Origin: Escallonia rubra
Taxonomy: Eukaryota; Streptophyta; Magnoliopsida; Escalloniales; Escalloniaceae
Assembly: GCA_033065855.1 (NCBI GenBank)
Contig: JAVXUO010000243.1
Span: 248,001-312,000, forward strand
Length of the DNA stretch: 64,000 nt
Direction of reading: 5' to 3'
Below, in pieces: positions 35,523 to 47,039 of the stretch. A program made the translations under genes and the position numbers. Position 1 is the first letter of the stretch. Each line of letters opens with the position of its first letter. The notes beneath the pieces were generated by a model. It was not told where the DNA came from. It saw only the letters and a list, made by a program, of their open reading frames with translations, and did not search any database.

Positions 35523-38500
35523 ACCCTTCTGAAAACAGAGAACTATACTCTTCAAATGGCCTTCCATCGAGCTCTTTTTCATAGACCGAGGCAAAAGGAG
35601 TCTCCCCAATCCTGCCTTACTTCCCCTTCGTCAGAAAGCATCTTACTAGCTAGCTCCTTACTGTCTCAGCGAGTTTCAATTTGTTTAGAAGACATGCCTC
35701 CCCCACTAGCATTACTACCTTCTCCAGGCCACAGCAATACATAACACCGCCTCACCTATGCCAACATCACACATCATGCATTTAACACCTATCTAACTGT
35801 CAACCATAAGCACTTGCAAGTTTTTTAACTGCCCCGGGAGATCCACACCTAGATTTACCACCATCAACAACTGATACTGCCACATCCAACATTGAAAACA
35901 CTCTCTATGGTAAATAACAAAAATGGCTTAGCTAAAGGCTTTCCTAAGGGAACAGAGGAAGAGATTCTAAGCATTTGACTGATGCCTACCATCATAAAAT
36001 GCCAGTCACAAAATTAGAAGAAGGTGATGACTAGCAAAAAAGTATGCCGTCATGCATGGAGTAATGTACCTATCTCTTCTATTACAGCCTTTGTGATAAG
36101 ATATGTCTATCTAAATTTAGTGACATGCTGACATGTAGATTTCTGCCCTTGACACTCAGTGAAACAAACGGGCAACACCATCATCTAGGTCCTAAATTTG
36201 TACCATCTTCCACAAAGATGGACTCTACAAGGATATTGCGACGGGGATAACCAATCCTAAGTTCCTAACCTTGGTTCAGTTTCTACAAGGCTCACCTTCA
36301 ACAGCCCTTCAACAGCAGACAACTAAATACAACCACCGAGAGTGACAAATTGCTGGCACAATTGCAATATATCAACTATCACAACCATTGCCAAAAAGCC
36401 CATTACTATCTACTCACCATGAACTCCACAATAAGCAGTTCAATAAATCAGACATACCTGACAACCTCGCATATTTCAGAATCTAAATTAAGATGCATTC
36501 AAGAAATTGGTCCAATTCTATATACTCCTACTGAATACAGGATGGGCTCTCTTTGCCGCTGCCTGGAGAATATATTTGGGGTATTATGGCTACCCCGTTT
36601 TTCACATTGTCAGCACCAAAGAAACAAAGAGATCCGGAGCAATATTACAAAGCTGATTGGAACGGCTGGTTCAACCGCAAGAACAGTCAACCAGATTTGA
36701 AGTCCCTTCCGGTAGTATATCTTAAATCAGTTGGAATGAAACCAGCCAGCGACCACTTAAACCGACAACCAAGAATGAACCCTTGCATAATTTAGATTTC
36801 GAGACAGCCCATCTCATCATCCCGCATGGCCAGTGGGCAGAAACCCATCTCTCTTTTTCTCTCTCATCCCAGTGTCCGTGATTACATAGAGCTGGTAGAG
36901 TTACAGTACTTGAATATATTGCAACCTATCCCCACTGATACTCATACAACACTCACTATATAATGTCCAAACCTGTTTTGTGATCATTTAAGATTCCATC
37001 TCCTTTCGTTACCTACAGAAGTTCAGGTGAAGCTCTACAATGTGAAATGATTGCACTATTTTTCCAAGATATAGGCCTAGATTAAGGAGAAGAGTCGATG
37101 CATGTGACCCAAAAAGCAGCTAGATTAACTTATAAGTCAAGCTATATTGAAAACCGACTGTCAGTGATTTTTACATGAAATACGAGAAGAAATAGGAAGG
37201 AAATGGGTCAGAATACCTAGACAACACGAATGCACTTTTTTTGGTGCAAAATGAAACAAACAGAAAATGAAGTACAATCATATGATGTAAGTTTCTAAGG
37301 AGTACGGACTTGGGTATACAATACCAATCTAACATGATACAAGCATATCATCATTGTACAAAGTTCGGTATAAAGATAGGGAAACGCCAACAAAGAATAA
37401 TCCTTTCCTAAAAAAAAAAAAGTAAAGCATATAACGTTATAGGACGTTAACTTCATGGGAACCAAGTTCACCAAGCCTTGTCACTCTGAATGTATTTCTT
37501 GTTGGTAAGAAAAACACATTCTCTCTTTGCGAAATCCAAAAGTGGAGAATTAATAGCATTCTCTGGGTGCATAGGATCAAATGTAAAGCAGCGGTTTCTT
37601 GGCAGTATAACTGAGAAAGGCGTCAAGCTTTTTTTGAGCCTAGTACTCTTCCGTCCTTCATACCCATTCTTTAATGTATCAAGAAACATGAATATCGAGT
37701 GTCAGCCATGAGCTGCACAAGGATTTACTGTTTTTTATAACAACCAATACATGCTAGAAGCGCTGACATTTGTTGGTAACAAAGGGATTCCCCCAAAATA
37801 TGCAATGTCCATGCTTCATAGCTAAGAGGTAACATTACTAGTTTCGTTAGCTATGAACAGGCAGCTGTTTGAAGAGTAAAACAAGGTATGCGAACTTATC
37901 TCTTTCAAAAGCCAGATATTCATCAAATGTTCATATAGGGTTTATATATCTGACCTTTTGTAAAAGCTCTGTTGCTTCGTAGTGATTAACCCATCCAAAT
38001 TTCTAGGCCTTATGCAGAACTCGAAATTCGAACCGAGACACTAACAAACCATTCAGATAACGGAATATAAAGCGATGGATTTCATAATTAACCATCCAAT
38101 TTATGTTTGTTAACGGAAAAACAGACAGTAACACCCATAAAGACGCTAAATTTTCATTAGGTTAGTATAGTGATTTAATTAATTAACGGCCCAGCCAGGA
38201 AAATGTCGACAACTAAACATTCGGGGTCCCTTCCCTATATTGTCAATCACATATAAAAACATCCAGCATAATGTTACATTGGCCTATCTGGTACATTTCG
38301 GGATAGAACTAATTATTAACCAAAAAATGAATCACGGTCGGTCCAACTTGCTGAACCCAATCATTACCAATTGCGACTTAGGAAACCCTAACCCTAATCA
38401 CCGAAATGGGATCAAGCTCAAAGAAAACATTCCATGTAGGATCGTATGACGGAAAAGTATATGGTTGGCCATTTAGCAGACACGTTTCAGGAAGCGTAAT

Positions 38501-38643
38501 TGGGGTCCTGAAGCAAAAACTGATGTCACAATTTCGACAGTGAAGTTAAAGGGCGTACCGATGGGGACGAAAGGATTCCTGACGCGCTTCTTCTCGGGGA
38601 AGAGATCTTCAAGTTCGGAATTGGTGGCTCCCATCTTTTCCAT
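33314..38643 (-). CDS. HIGD-like: HIG1-domain (hypoxia-induced gene 1) mitochondrial protein, two exons
   Basis: Exon 1 (38643-38559) encodes residues 1-28 and exon 2 (33474-33314) residues 29-81. The junction ATC G/GT GCG restores the conserved stretch FVPIGALITAGVLTAGLISFRQGN, with GT-AG ends on a 5.1-kb intron. The protein has a short polar N-terminus (with RVRNPFVP), a first membrane helix (about 29-44), the loop RQGNSHLGQ, the basic motif QKLMRARVAVQG (53-64), and a second helix (about 60-78). This is the two-helix HIG_1_N hairpin of inner-membrane proteins (HIGD1/2, yeast Rcf1) that associate with respiratory complexes III and IV. Plants have several such genes linked to low oxygen. The length of 81 residues is at the short end for the family. 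A second Met at residue 4 could also serve. Exon 2 is very well conserved; exon 1 is identified by the continuous motif across the splice. Confidence 0.88.
33475..38558 (-). other. 5.1-kb intron of the HIG1-domain gene
   Basis: Contains a copy of the CTACCGGTGGATAAG repeat with a TG/GGT run (33651-33755), a (TA)n(GA)n microsatellite at about 35469-35521, and several open frames without recognisable domains (33883-34257, 34833-35126, 36350-36795). The frame at 34833-35126 encodes an acidic 97-residue peptide that I could not place. No complete transposon was delimited. Confidence 0.55.
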
Positions 38644-38840
38644 ACGATTAGCGCCGCCGCCAGCAGACGCTGTGAATTTTAATCACCGCTGCACTGGTAG
38701 CAAGGAGTGCTAAAGAGCAGACAATTTGTGGCTCTAATGGCGGCAACGCAATTGCTCCCTTAAAATTTTCACTATCAATGAACCTAAACTTCACAACACC
38801 GTTGTTTCAGTCGCTCAGTTTTACTTTCCTCCTCCACCGT

Positions 38841-38848
38841 TATTTATA
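38841..38848 (-). promoter_or_regulatory. TATA box of the HIG1-domain gene
   Basis: Minus strand reads TATAAATA about 200 bp upstream of the start codon, within otherwise pyrimidine- and purine-balanced promoter-like DNA. It would place transcription start near 38815 with a leader of about 170 bases. Confidence 0.55.
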
Positions 38849-40180
38849 GTTTTGCTATTTGACTCACACGGGGCAACTCTGCTAAATCGTTGATACAAAG
38901 ACAACCCATTTTCGTTTCTAGAGAAATCAAGTGAAAGGGTATTTTTTTTATTTATATACGTTTGATGAAGTGAACGAATTGAACATTTGGAGTGAAAATT
39001 CAGTCATATTTTTTTTTTTTTTAACATTGGAACTTGTCCTTTAACTATTTTGCGATAAAGGTGACCACAAAGTTATTAAATGACACAAGTAAAATTGTAG
39101 TATATGATAGTGTGCGTAATAATTTGGATTATATATTTTAGGCTATCCCCAAGTTGTAATATTGTGGGTGCCCGTGGAGGAATGGATGGGTAAGAACTTT
39201 GGTAGTTTAGCGTATTTGGTACTTATACCAAGTAAGGCTCTACTTAGTTCGACTTTTCGAGTTTTTATTTTTGTGTTGTGATGACATCTTGTTTCTTTAA
39301 TTGCTATTTTTGCAATCGCTTCACTGAGACATGATAGTGGTACTTTCAATTATATTAGTTCCTATTGAAAGACACGATAGCCATTTCAAACACAACAAAC
39401 TAGATATCGTTGGTTTTTAATTATGTTTTTGTTTGTTGTCCCGCGAGCTAAAATATTTCTTTAAATTCTAAGGAGTGTCCTCACCTCTCCCTTCTATCTC
39501 CTCTCTCTAATTCTCTCCAGTCTCTAAAACCACAACAAAACTACTCGGCCACCGCCAGGGGAGGGTGGGACACCAGGACTCCTTCCTCCTCTCATTTTCC
39601 CTTCTACTTTTTTTTAGCCTTCTCACCACTCTGTCCTCTCCCCAACTCCAGCATACTCCCGTGCATCGTTGACACGCGCCTATTGCTCCTGTAGCCGCTG
39701 GTTTACGGTGGTTGATCTTTAGCCTTTGGCCGGCCTCTTTAGGTTGTCTGTGTTCTTAGTAATCACATTTTCTTTCTCGAGCATCTCTGTTAATCGCGGC
39801 GCCACCGCACTGGTTCCAATTGGATTATCTCTCACGCCCTTTATTTGAGTGTGGACTGTGGAGAAGTGAGAAGATCGCCTTGGACATCAAACATCTATAG
39901 TTGAAGATGTGTGTAATTTGGACAACTTGTTTGAGCTTGATTTTTAATTAATATGTATAATCAAAAACTTGTATCTTTGATATGGCGTAATATTTAGATT
40001 TTATGTATTTTGGTATTCATGAAAAAGAATCTTGGCGAGATTCATGTTACTAATATCATTTCTTGCGATTGATCTAAAAAAAATTATACGGACTAATTCA
40101 GTGCACTGTCTATTATTTATGTTTATGACGATAGTGGACTTGGTTATTATTATTCAATAGTAATTGCGTATGGTACAATT
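38849..40180. other. intergenic region
   Basis: AT-rich, with a CT-rich part (39479-39660). No gene recognised. Confidence 0.4.
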
Positions 40181-40186
40181 CATTAT

Positions 40187-40188
<2 letters not shown>

Positions 40189-40240
<52 letters not shown>
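40189..40240. repeat. (AT)n microsatellite
   Basis: About 26 AT units, immediately followed by AGGGGATCGATCCCC and a CACCGGTG-type repeat element. Confidence 0.9.
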
Positions 40241-40244
<4 letters not shown>

Positions 40245-40620
40245 GATCGATCCCCATCGACCGGTGAGAAAAAAAAATTCCCACCGAATCGCTACTAATA
40301 CTAGCGATTGCAAATTTTATTTTTTTTCCCACCCAATTCCACTATTCCTCCACTATTCCACACAAACTGGGTCCACTATTCCACATTGGGCCAATCGCAT
40401 GACTTTCTTGCGATTGGCTTGGGCCAATCGCATGACTTTCTTGCGATTGGCCCAAAGCCAATCGCAAGAAATTCCAATGGATCCCCACCCTTTGCCCGAA
40501 AATCCAATGGACACCCATTTCCCCACCCCACCCATTTCCCCAATGGATCCCCACCCTTTGCCCGAAAATCCAATGGACACCCATTTCCCCACCCCTTGCC
40601 CGAAAGCCCTTTCATTGATA
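40241..40620. repeat. repeat element with CCAATCGC hairpins and a 66-bp tandem duplication
   Basis: Two adjacent copies (40391-40417, 40424-40450) of a perfect hairpin: CCAATCGCA, nine-base loop, TGCGATTGG. These are followed by two tandem copies (starting 40475 and 40541, period 66) of a unit beginning CAATGGATCCCCACCC. Open frames on both strands (up to 142 residues) are produced by these repeats and are not genes. Similar AGCGATTG/AGCGGTTG words fill 47040-47760. Confidence 0.7.
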
Positions 40621-41410
40621 GCCATTTTCTGTGCGTGGATTTTAAGAAAATTCATTTTGCAATCCCTTCATTTTACAATTCCTTTATTTTAAAATTCTGA
40701 AAATTTAAAAAGTCCATTATTTGGATAATGCCTTTTTTTTTCCTGAACATCTGTGTGTGTGTATTTTCATTTTTCTTTTACTGTCAATATAGAGTAATAT
40801 GAAGGAGGTTAGTTCTACCTATTATATTTGTTACTTTACATCCTCTTTGTTGTTAAAAAGTTTATAGGTGTCACTCGTATGTATTTTTAACAATAAAGAA
40901 GGGGTAAAAAATATATCAAGGGGTGGAAATAACGTTCTCAAATATGAACTACGAGACACAAATTTATGTTACATCTCATGTGAAGTTACATATAAAAACA
41001 GAAAAAAAAAGATTATCTTAACTTGTTTTGCATAAGTTGTTATAAATAATGTACATAAAAAGGAATTATAGTAAGCATGCTTATTATATGCTTTGTAAAA
41101 TTTTGGTTAAATTTTGTTCAGCAATTTCCTTACTACAAGGTTTTGAGCTATCCTATGTAGTAATGTCGAAAATAGCGATTTTTTAGGGCGTCAAAATTAT
41201 GATTTTTCACGAATTTATAAAAAATAGCTAGAGCTAGATTTTGCCAAAGTGAGAAAAAGAGACCCTAGTTATTTTTAAAAGATCTGTATCAGGTAAAAAG
41301 TTTAGATTTTTCCAAAGACTGGAAAGGGGTTAACTGATACGCGCAACCTTGTAACTTCGCAGTGTAACTTTAAATATCAAGCTAGCGCGATTTCGCGCGA
41401 AACTTTTTTG

Positions 41411-41930
41411 AGAACCCTAGGATGTTGGGAAGTTCCATTCCCCAGGAATTCGGGCCATTCCGAAGCCGGTAGCAATTTTTTGCCGAACGGGCTTTTAAGC
41501 GCTCGATCCGGACACCGGTTCGGGATTTTTTGACGAAAAATCCGTAAAATGCTTTCTAGATCAAGGATGAACTCAGCAACCTTAAAATAGCATCTTAAAT
41601 CACTTTTGAGATTTTTCCCGATGCCAGGGGCATTTTGGTAATTCGCCGCCCGAGAGGGGTATTTTGGTAATTTTACGCTGTCAACTTTTTCGAACGTCTT
41701 TTCAGTCCGTAAATGTAAGCAAACCCTAGCGAATATGGGAAGTTCCATTCCCTAGGAATTCGGGCCATTCCGAAGCCGGTAGTAATTTTTTGCCGAACGG
41801 GCTTTTAAGCGCTCGATCCGGACACCGGTTCGGGATTTTTTGACGAAAAATCCGTAAAATGCTTTCTAGATCAAGGATGAACTCAGCAACCTTAAAATAG
41901 CATCTTAAATCACTTTTGAGATTTTTCCCA
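41411..41930. repeat. direct duplication of a ~205-bp segment, period ~310 bp
   Basis: 41427-41619 and 41737-41929 are almost identical (for example GGGAAGTTCCATTCC, then GAATTCGGGCCATTCCGAAG, and ATCAAGGATGAACTCAGCAA). They are separated by 118 bp of unrelated sequence. The open frame at 41377-41748 only spans this repeat. Confidence 0.85.
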
Positions 41931-42026
41931 AAAATCTCAAAAGTTCATAAGGCGATACAGTGTGCACGAATATTAATACATTATAGGAAAATCAAAAAAA
42001 TAATTTGTCTTGATTTTCGCCGAAAT

Positions 42027-44022
42027 TCATATATATGGCCTATTAGCGTGCCTAAGGGGCAATGAGCAAAAAAGACCTAGGAATGTCGAAAGAGGAAAGT
42101 CCGTTGTATGGATGGGCTCAGGCCCGAAGTAGTACCAGTCAATCCAATCCTGCTTGTTCGGCCTCAATGGCTTCGTCGTTTGTCCTTTATCCGACCGGAT
42201 GCTTGGGCATGACGCCTGGATTCTTACTTGGATCACTTGACTCTGGGGCTGAGAGTCGTACGCGTCAGGAGGCAAGCGACTAGACGACTCCCACACCTGA
42301 CTCTGGGGCTGAGAGTCGTACGCGTCAGGAGGCAAGCGACTAGACGACTCCCCTTGGTAACCCCGGTACGCAAGACTAAAGTTATGAACTTCAGTCTTGT
42401 ACCTCTTAATGGACCTCTTGAGATTGTCAGGAGCCTGTGCGACAAACCAATCAAACTCCTCCAGCTGCTTGAACACCTCAGTGCCTTGGTCAACCTAAAA
42501 AACATGCATAAAAAATATGGCTAATCATTTCAAGCATGGTCGATAAGGTGCGCAAATAAAAATTGAAACAACACTAGCACGACTTACAATGTTCAATGCC
42601 CAGAACTGGTCATAGATCTCATGTGGCGCATACAATGTCTTCCTCACCTGGGAAGGGCGATTCACCCTGGTGCGCGTCACCTTGAGAAACCATTGTAGGT
42701 ACTCCTCAATACTGATGTCGTCGTCCTTCAGCGATACAAGGCTATCATATGTTTCCTGCCAAGAATTCCATTATTGCACCTCGTCGCTCAACAAATTCAA
42801 GGCATCAGGCACCTCTGAGTTCGGCCCTCGACCACTCCTATATGGACACATGTCTACAACGGGTTTTGGCATCTCTTGTAGACAGCCAGCTTGCCTCATA
42901 GCTCGATCGGGCATCTAAAACTCACATACTTCAAAGTGAATAAGCAGCACCCGAACCAAACCTGCTAGCACGTACGACACCGGAAGTTGCCAACATCACT
43001 CATCCAACTGATGCATCACCTTGCAATATGGCTGACACGTCACCTGTGGGTATCTCTAGTTCCCTCCGATAGAACTTTAGATGGTGGTGAGGGTCTACCC
43101 GTTTCCTCCGGTTGGGCGTAGGTCCCCAGGCCCACACCCTAGGCCACATCTCATTGGAATCATCCCGCGGCTGTGGACGACCCGTGGGTAGCCTCTCGTA
43201 AGACCAAACCTGTGAATGCAAACATTATATGGAATTAGTAATTAATCACGAATATATTGACACGTCAACCAAGAAAATAAATGCTCAAACCTGTAATAGA
43301 GTGAGGCAGGCGGCAATGGACTTGGCACCCTTTCTCGTAGCTCTGTGCAGTGCTCGATATAGGTGCGCAAGGACAGCTGAACCCCACGAATACGAGTATA
43401 CCTCCTTAAGATCCTCCAAGAACACCATATACTTAAGATGCACCGTGTTTTTCGAACGCGTCGGAAGTAATATAGCTCCAATAATATACATAAGGAATGC
43501 CTTCATATACGTCACCAAATCGTGAGGAGTGTATTAATCTGGTAGCACGCCGTACTGCTCTCTCAACCATTTAAGTTTGATGCCATTTGTTGTAAGAGCT
43601 TATTTCAGGACTCCCGGAAAATACTGCCTAACCATCTGAGCTATCGTTGTTGACGTCCTACCCAAAGTAATGGGTCTGCCATGACATGAGATTCCAAGTA
43701 TAAATCCGACGTCCTCTAATGTAATAGTCATTTCACCAAATCGGAAGTGAAATGAGTTCGTCTGGCTCCTCCATCATTCAACTAGAGCGGATATAAGGCA
43801 ATCGTCGTGTCAAGAGCAATGATGAAGATCGGTGAACATAGATAATTTTTTACAGTGTAATATTTGTATTTGTTCCTCGTTTAGTACCCACTCTTCGAGG
43901 TGACTTGTGTTTTGAATTGTTTCCAAAACACCCCTATCGACATCGTCAAATACGTGCCTCGCGACGTGGTCATCGTCATCGTATAGGATTGATAGATCAT
44001 GAGGTCCGGGGTTGAAATTCAT
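42027..44022 (-). pseudogene. plant mobile domain (MAIN-like / PP7 long-form-like) protein, broken
   Basis: On the minus strand one frame runs through the typical parts of a plant mobile domain protein. The start is FNPGPHDLSILYDDDDHVA (44020 downward), then LISALVE and the conserved GEMTITLEDVGFILGI (about 43740-43690). Next come TRSKNTVHLKYMVFLEDL (about 43465-43410), YSWGSAVLAHLYRALHRA (about 43400-43345) and, after a likely intron (about 43287-43215), VWSYERLPTGRPQP. The frame is broken by at least four stops: TGA after HHCS, TGA after SALVE, TAA after GVLK and TAA before YTPHDLV. A C-terminal piece at 42476-42027 contains a 60-bp tandem duplication (42238-42357). In plants this domain occurs both in host genes (MAIN, MAIL) and in Mutator-like transposons; the flanking inverted arrays favour a transposon gene. 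Confidence 0.72.
42238..42357. repeat. 60-bp unit in two tandem copies
   Basis: CTGACTCTGGGGCTGAGAGT and the following 40 bases are repeated directly with one or two differences. In the minus-strand frame the unit encodes a duplicated SSSRLPPDAYDSQPQSQV. Confidence 0.9.
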
Positions 44023-44230
44023 ATCTCTAAGAACAAAATATAATCGTAAACCAACTTAACGTCCATAATATTTACATTCCAAAACTAAATGAGAACACGT
44101 AATCCTAAAATCCTAATTTTGAAGCTCGAATAAACCGCAAATTTCAAAGCCCTAATAAAATCTAATTTTGAAAATCATAAAAAATATTAATTTTGACGCC
44201 CTAAAAAACCGCTATTTTGGAATCTACAAA

Positions 44231-46354
44231 TGTAATACCCTGAGTTTTTGGGCACTTGTGTAAAAAACAATTAAAAATTATTATATTTTTAAATTTTTGA
44301 CATGATATTCGTTACTTTGAAGTAACGATCTAAGATAAACAAGAGATTTACGACATGATATTCGTTTTATCAAAATAAGGGGTTTTTACGCCGTCTTTTC
44401 GTTTCATACACGAGAATCTTTGCATTTTCGTTTGATTTCAAAATTGAATTTGCTTATGTGCCTATTGTTGATTATCGCATTTTTTGTAATGTTATCAATG
44501 ATCTTGTTTTACTGTCTTGTAAGTTGCGTTAAAGACAGTTCTAATGTGATTTATAAAAGGGGAAACTAGCTAATGACCCCCTCTACTATAAGCGATGTGC
44601 GATTTCCCCCCCTCTACTCCAAATTTAAGCACTAAACCCCCCCCACACTTAAGGAAATTGAGCACGTTAGACAGAAAACATCAGTTTTAACACCGCGTGG
44701 TCAACAAACGCGTTGACTAACCTTTAAAAAATAAAAAAGACATTTTTGCCCTTCTTCTTCACTCCCTTTATCAAACCCTCAACATCGCCCTGCCCACCCC
44801 CTTCCTTCCAAATCCGTCGCACACACTTCCCCTTCTCAGCCCAGCCCTTCCTCTCCCCCTTATTCGAACTCTGCACGCACTCCCCCATCAAACATTCTCT
44901 CCCTATTTTGCCGTTTCTTCCTCTCTCTCGTTGGTCAAACCTGCATAGACCAAGAAGCGGACCATCGCCGGCCACCACTGTTGCCAACCAGCCTCTACAC
45001 CGGCCACTTGCATTTACTGCCTTCGTCACCGCCCGTCCTCCGTCATCACTGCCATGTGGAATCCCTAATCGAGGGAGACCTTTCACCGCCATAAATTTGA
45101 CCTTCAACCCGTCGCCGCCCAATCGTCGGCGACGCTCTCTGTCATCAGCGCCCGCACCATTAACAACCAGCCAATGTTTGATCCGTTTCTCAAAGATTTC
45201 TCCCTAAGACTACCCTTCCAAGGCCCTGCCAAGAGCCGAGAACCACCACGACCTTTGTCGCCGGCCGGCCTCCATCATTGTTGTGGCCTCCGTCTCTTGC
45301 CGGACTTCATCGCCGGCAACCCACCACTTTACCAACACAAACAACAGCCACCATACGGAGGAGACCTAGCTCAATCGCCAGCCTCCGTCACGGCCATTCT
45401 TCATCGCCGATGGGTTTGTGGATTTCAGAAAGGGAGCTATGATGGGTTTGTGCGATATGGTGGTTGATTTTTTGGGGAGTTTGTGGGTATGGGTGTGTTG
45501 GGCATGTTTGTGTGTATGTGCAATGGGGGGGGTTGAGGTGGGGAACCCTTGTGCGTGATGCAGGGGGGGTGTGTGGTCGTGGGTGGTTGGCAGGCAAGGT
45601 GGGAGATATGGGTGGAAGAAGTGAGAAATGAGAGATAAATGAGTTTAAAGAATGGCATCTAGCTAAAATATGGTAAGGGCATTTTGGTCATTTCATGCAA
45701 TTCATAACGGATCCGTCTAACGTGCCCAATTTCTGTAAGTGTGGGGGGTTTGGTACTTAAGTTTGGAGTAGAGGGGGGGAAATCGCACACCGCCTATAGT
45801 AGAAGGGGTCATTAGCTAGTTTCCCCTTTATAAAATTATGTGTTCGTTTTATCGTAAAAAGTTGTTCGCCATAACTTTGTGCCTTTGCGTTCTTTGTTTG
45901 GGGTCAAAAAGTTACTTTCAAAAATTTTAGTCCCACGTCTCTCTTCAATCGGTCTTTGACTTTTTAAAAAATATATATATAATCCTTACGTTCAGTCTAA
46001 TCGAGCTGTCGCGTTTTTTTTTTTTTAAGAACAGTGGCCGTATTTTCTCTAAATAAAAGGACAGTTGTCATTTGTCCTTTTTTATCTTAAATTTATAAGT
46101 TGTCCTTCCTGAGGGATTGGTTTAAGAATTTATAGAGAAATGACACGCCATGTGTCACTTTCGGGTGACTATTTCTTTAAAAAGTTTTATCGATCTTCGT
46201 GCTATTAAATTTTTATCTAAAATTTTCGTCAATTCACATCTCACTCATCCGATCTCCGATTGATCTGATTTTTGTTTCGTTCAAATTATATTTTCGTTCT
46301 CTTCGATTTGAGTCTACAATGACTATTTTTGGATTTCGAATGAATATTCGCTAA
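44231..46354 (+). mobile_element. truncated LTR, same family as at 24975, interrupted by a MULE
   Basis: Begins TGTAATACCCTGAG at 44231 and, after an interruption at 44559-45835, continues with sequence matching the first LTR. Shared tracts include CATGTGTCACTTTC, CATCCGATCTCCGATTGA, TTTTCGTTCTCTTC and ATTTTTGGA-TTCGAAT. The match stops near 46350, so the 3' part is missing. It sits inside the terminal array of the PMD-bearing element. Confidence 0.6.
44559..45826. mobile_element. 1,268-bp Mutator-like element with perfect 9-bp TSD
   Basis: TTTATAAAA occurs on both sides (44550-44558 and 45827-45835). The terminal inverted repeats are about 105 bp, starting GGGGAAACTAGCTAATGACC on the left with its inverse on the right; they keep CGATTTCCCCCC, CTCTACTCCAAA and GAGCACGTTAGAC in common. 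The interior (44740-45660) is GC-rich, Pro/Ser/His-coding in one frame (44746-45207) and could be captured genomic DNA, but I recognise no gene in it. No transposase. Confidence 0.85.
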
Positions 46355-46619
46355 TAAACTTTAATTTCGATAACCATAAAAAACTCTAATTTTGACGCTC
46401 TAAAAAATCGCCAATCTTAAATTCATAAAAAACTCTCAAGTTTGAAGCCCTAAAAACCCTAATTTTGACGTCTTAAAAAACCGCCAATTTTGAATCCATA
46501 AAAAACCCCAATCTTGAAAAAATAAAAAAATTATAATTTCTAATATCAAGCAAACCTCTAATTTTATAACCTAAACGCTAATTCAATCCCTAATTTCAAA
46601 CTCTAAAAAACACGAATTT

Positions 46620-47035
46620 GAGACTGTGGTAAGAATAATTTAAGTATAGCACAATTTAAACAATCCACTGGTGAGAACAATTTGAAATTAACATTGAATT
46701 ATAAGAAAATTCAAAATACTTAGTTGTTTTAACTTGATATATTTAAAGAAAAATCCACTAATCTTCTAACGGTTATCCACCGATCTTCTAGTGTAAAAAA
46801 AATTTGTTTGTGTTATTATGGAGATTATGTAGGTAAGATTTGGAATATGAAGAAGATGGAAGAAAAAGTTGGTAAAGATGACGGAGAGTGGAAGAAAGGG
46901 CTCTGTCGAGAAAGAGTTGGGGAGAACGAATTATAAAGAGAGAAAAGTGAGGGAGAGAAAAGAAAGAAGACCTGTGAGAGAGAGAAAAATAAGACCCGTG
47001 AGTGAGCAGTGTAGTCAAAGGCTGTAAAAGAAAAA
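46620..47035. other. spacer and start of a repeat block
   Basis: AT-rich then GA-rich DNA (46855-46990). The minus-strand open frames here are low-complexity and not supported as genes. Confidence 0.4.
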
Positions 47036-47039
47036 ATTG

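Larger units (their letters stand above)
41160..46600. mobile_element. degraded Mutator-like element carrying a PMD pseudogene, with nested insertions
   Basis: The left side (about 41164-41215) reads AAAATAGCGATTTTTTAGGG then GCGTCAAAATTATGATTTTT. The right side before the inserted LTR (about 44170-44222) is its inverse (TTTTGACGCCCTAAAAAACC, then GCTATTTT). Tandem words such as CCTAAAAAACCGCC and TAATTTTGACG continue at 46360-46620 beyond the insertion, as in the long subterminal arrays of Mutator-like elements. The pseudogene at about 42027-44022 lies between. Exact outer ends and duplication are uncertain; the right boundary is an estimate. Confidence 0.5.

Noticed and set aside
38015..38060. 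tRNA-like GGTTCGAAT word on the minus strand
   Set aside because: No cloverleaf can be drawn from the surrounding sequence.
40264..40700. Open frames of 130-142 codons on the plus strand and 79-100 on the minus strand
   Set aside because: They span the hairpins and the 66-bp tandem repeat; repeated peptide units only reflect DNA repeats.
42228..42524. Plus-strand frame with a duplicated Arg-rich peptide, CRISPR-like spacing
   Set aside because: It is the reverse side of the 60-bp tandem duplication in the PMD pseudogene; only two copies and no spacers, so not a CRISPR array.
44746..45207. 153-codon plus-strand frame inside the Mutator-like element
   Set aside because: Pro/Ser/His-rich low-complexity translation without a recognisable domain; kept only as a hint of captured DNA.
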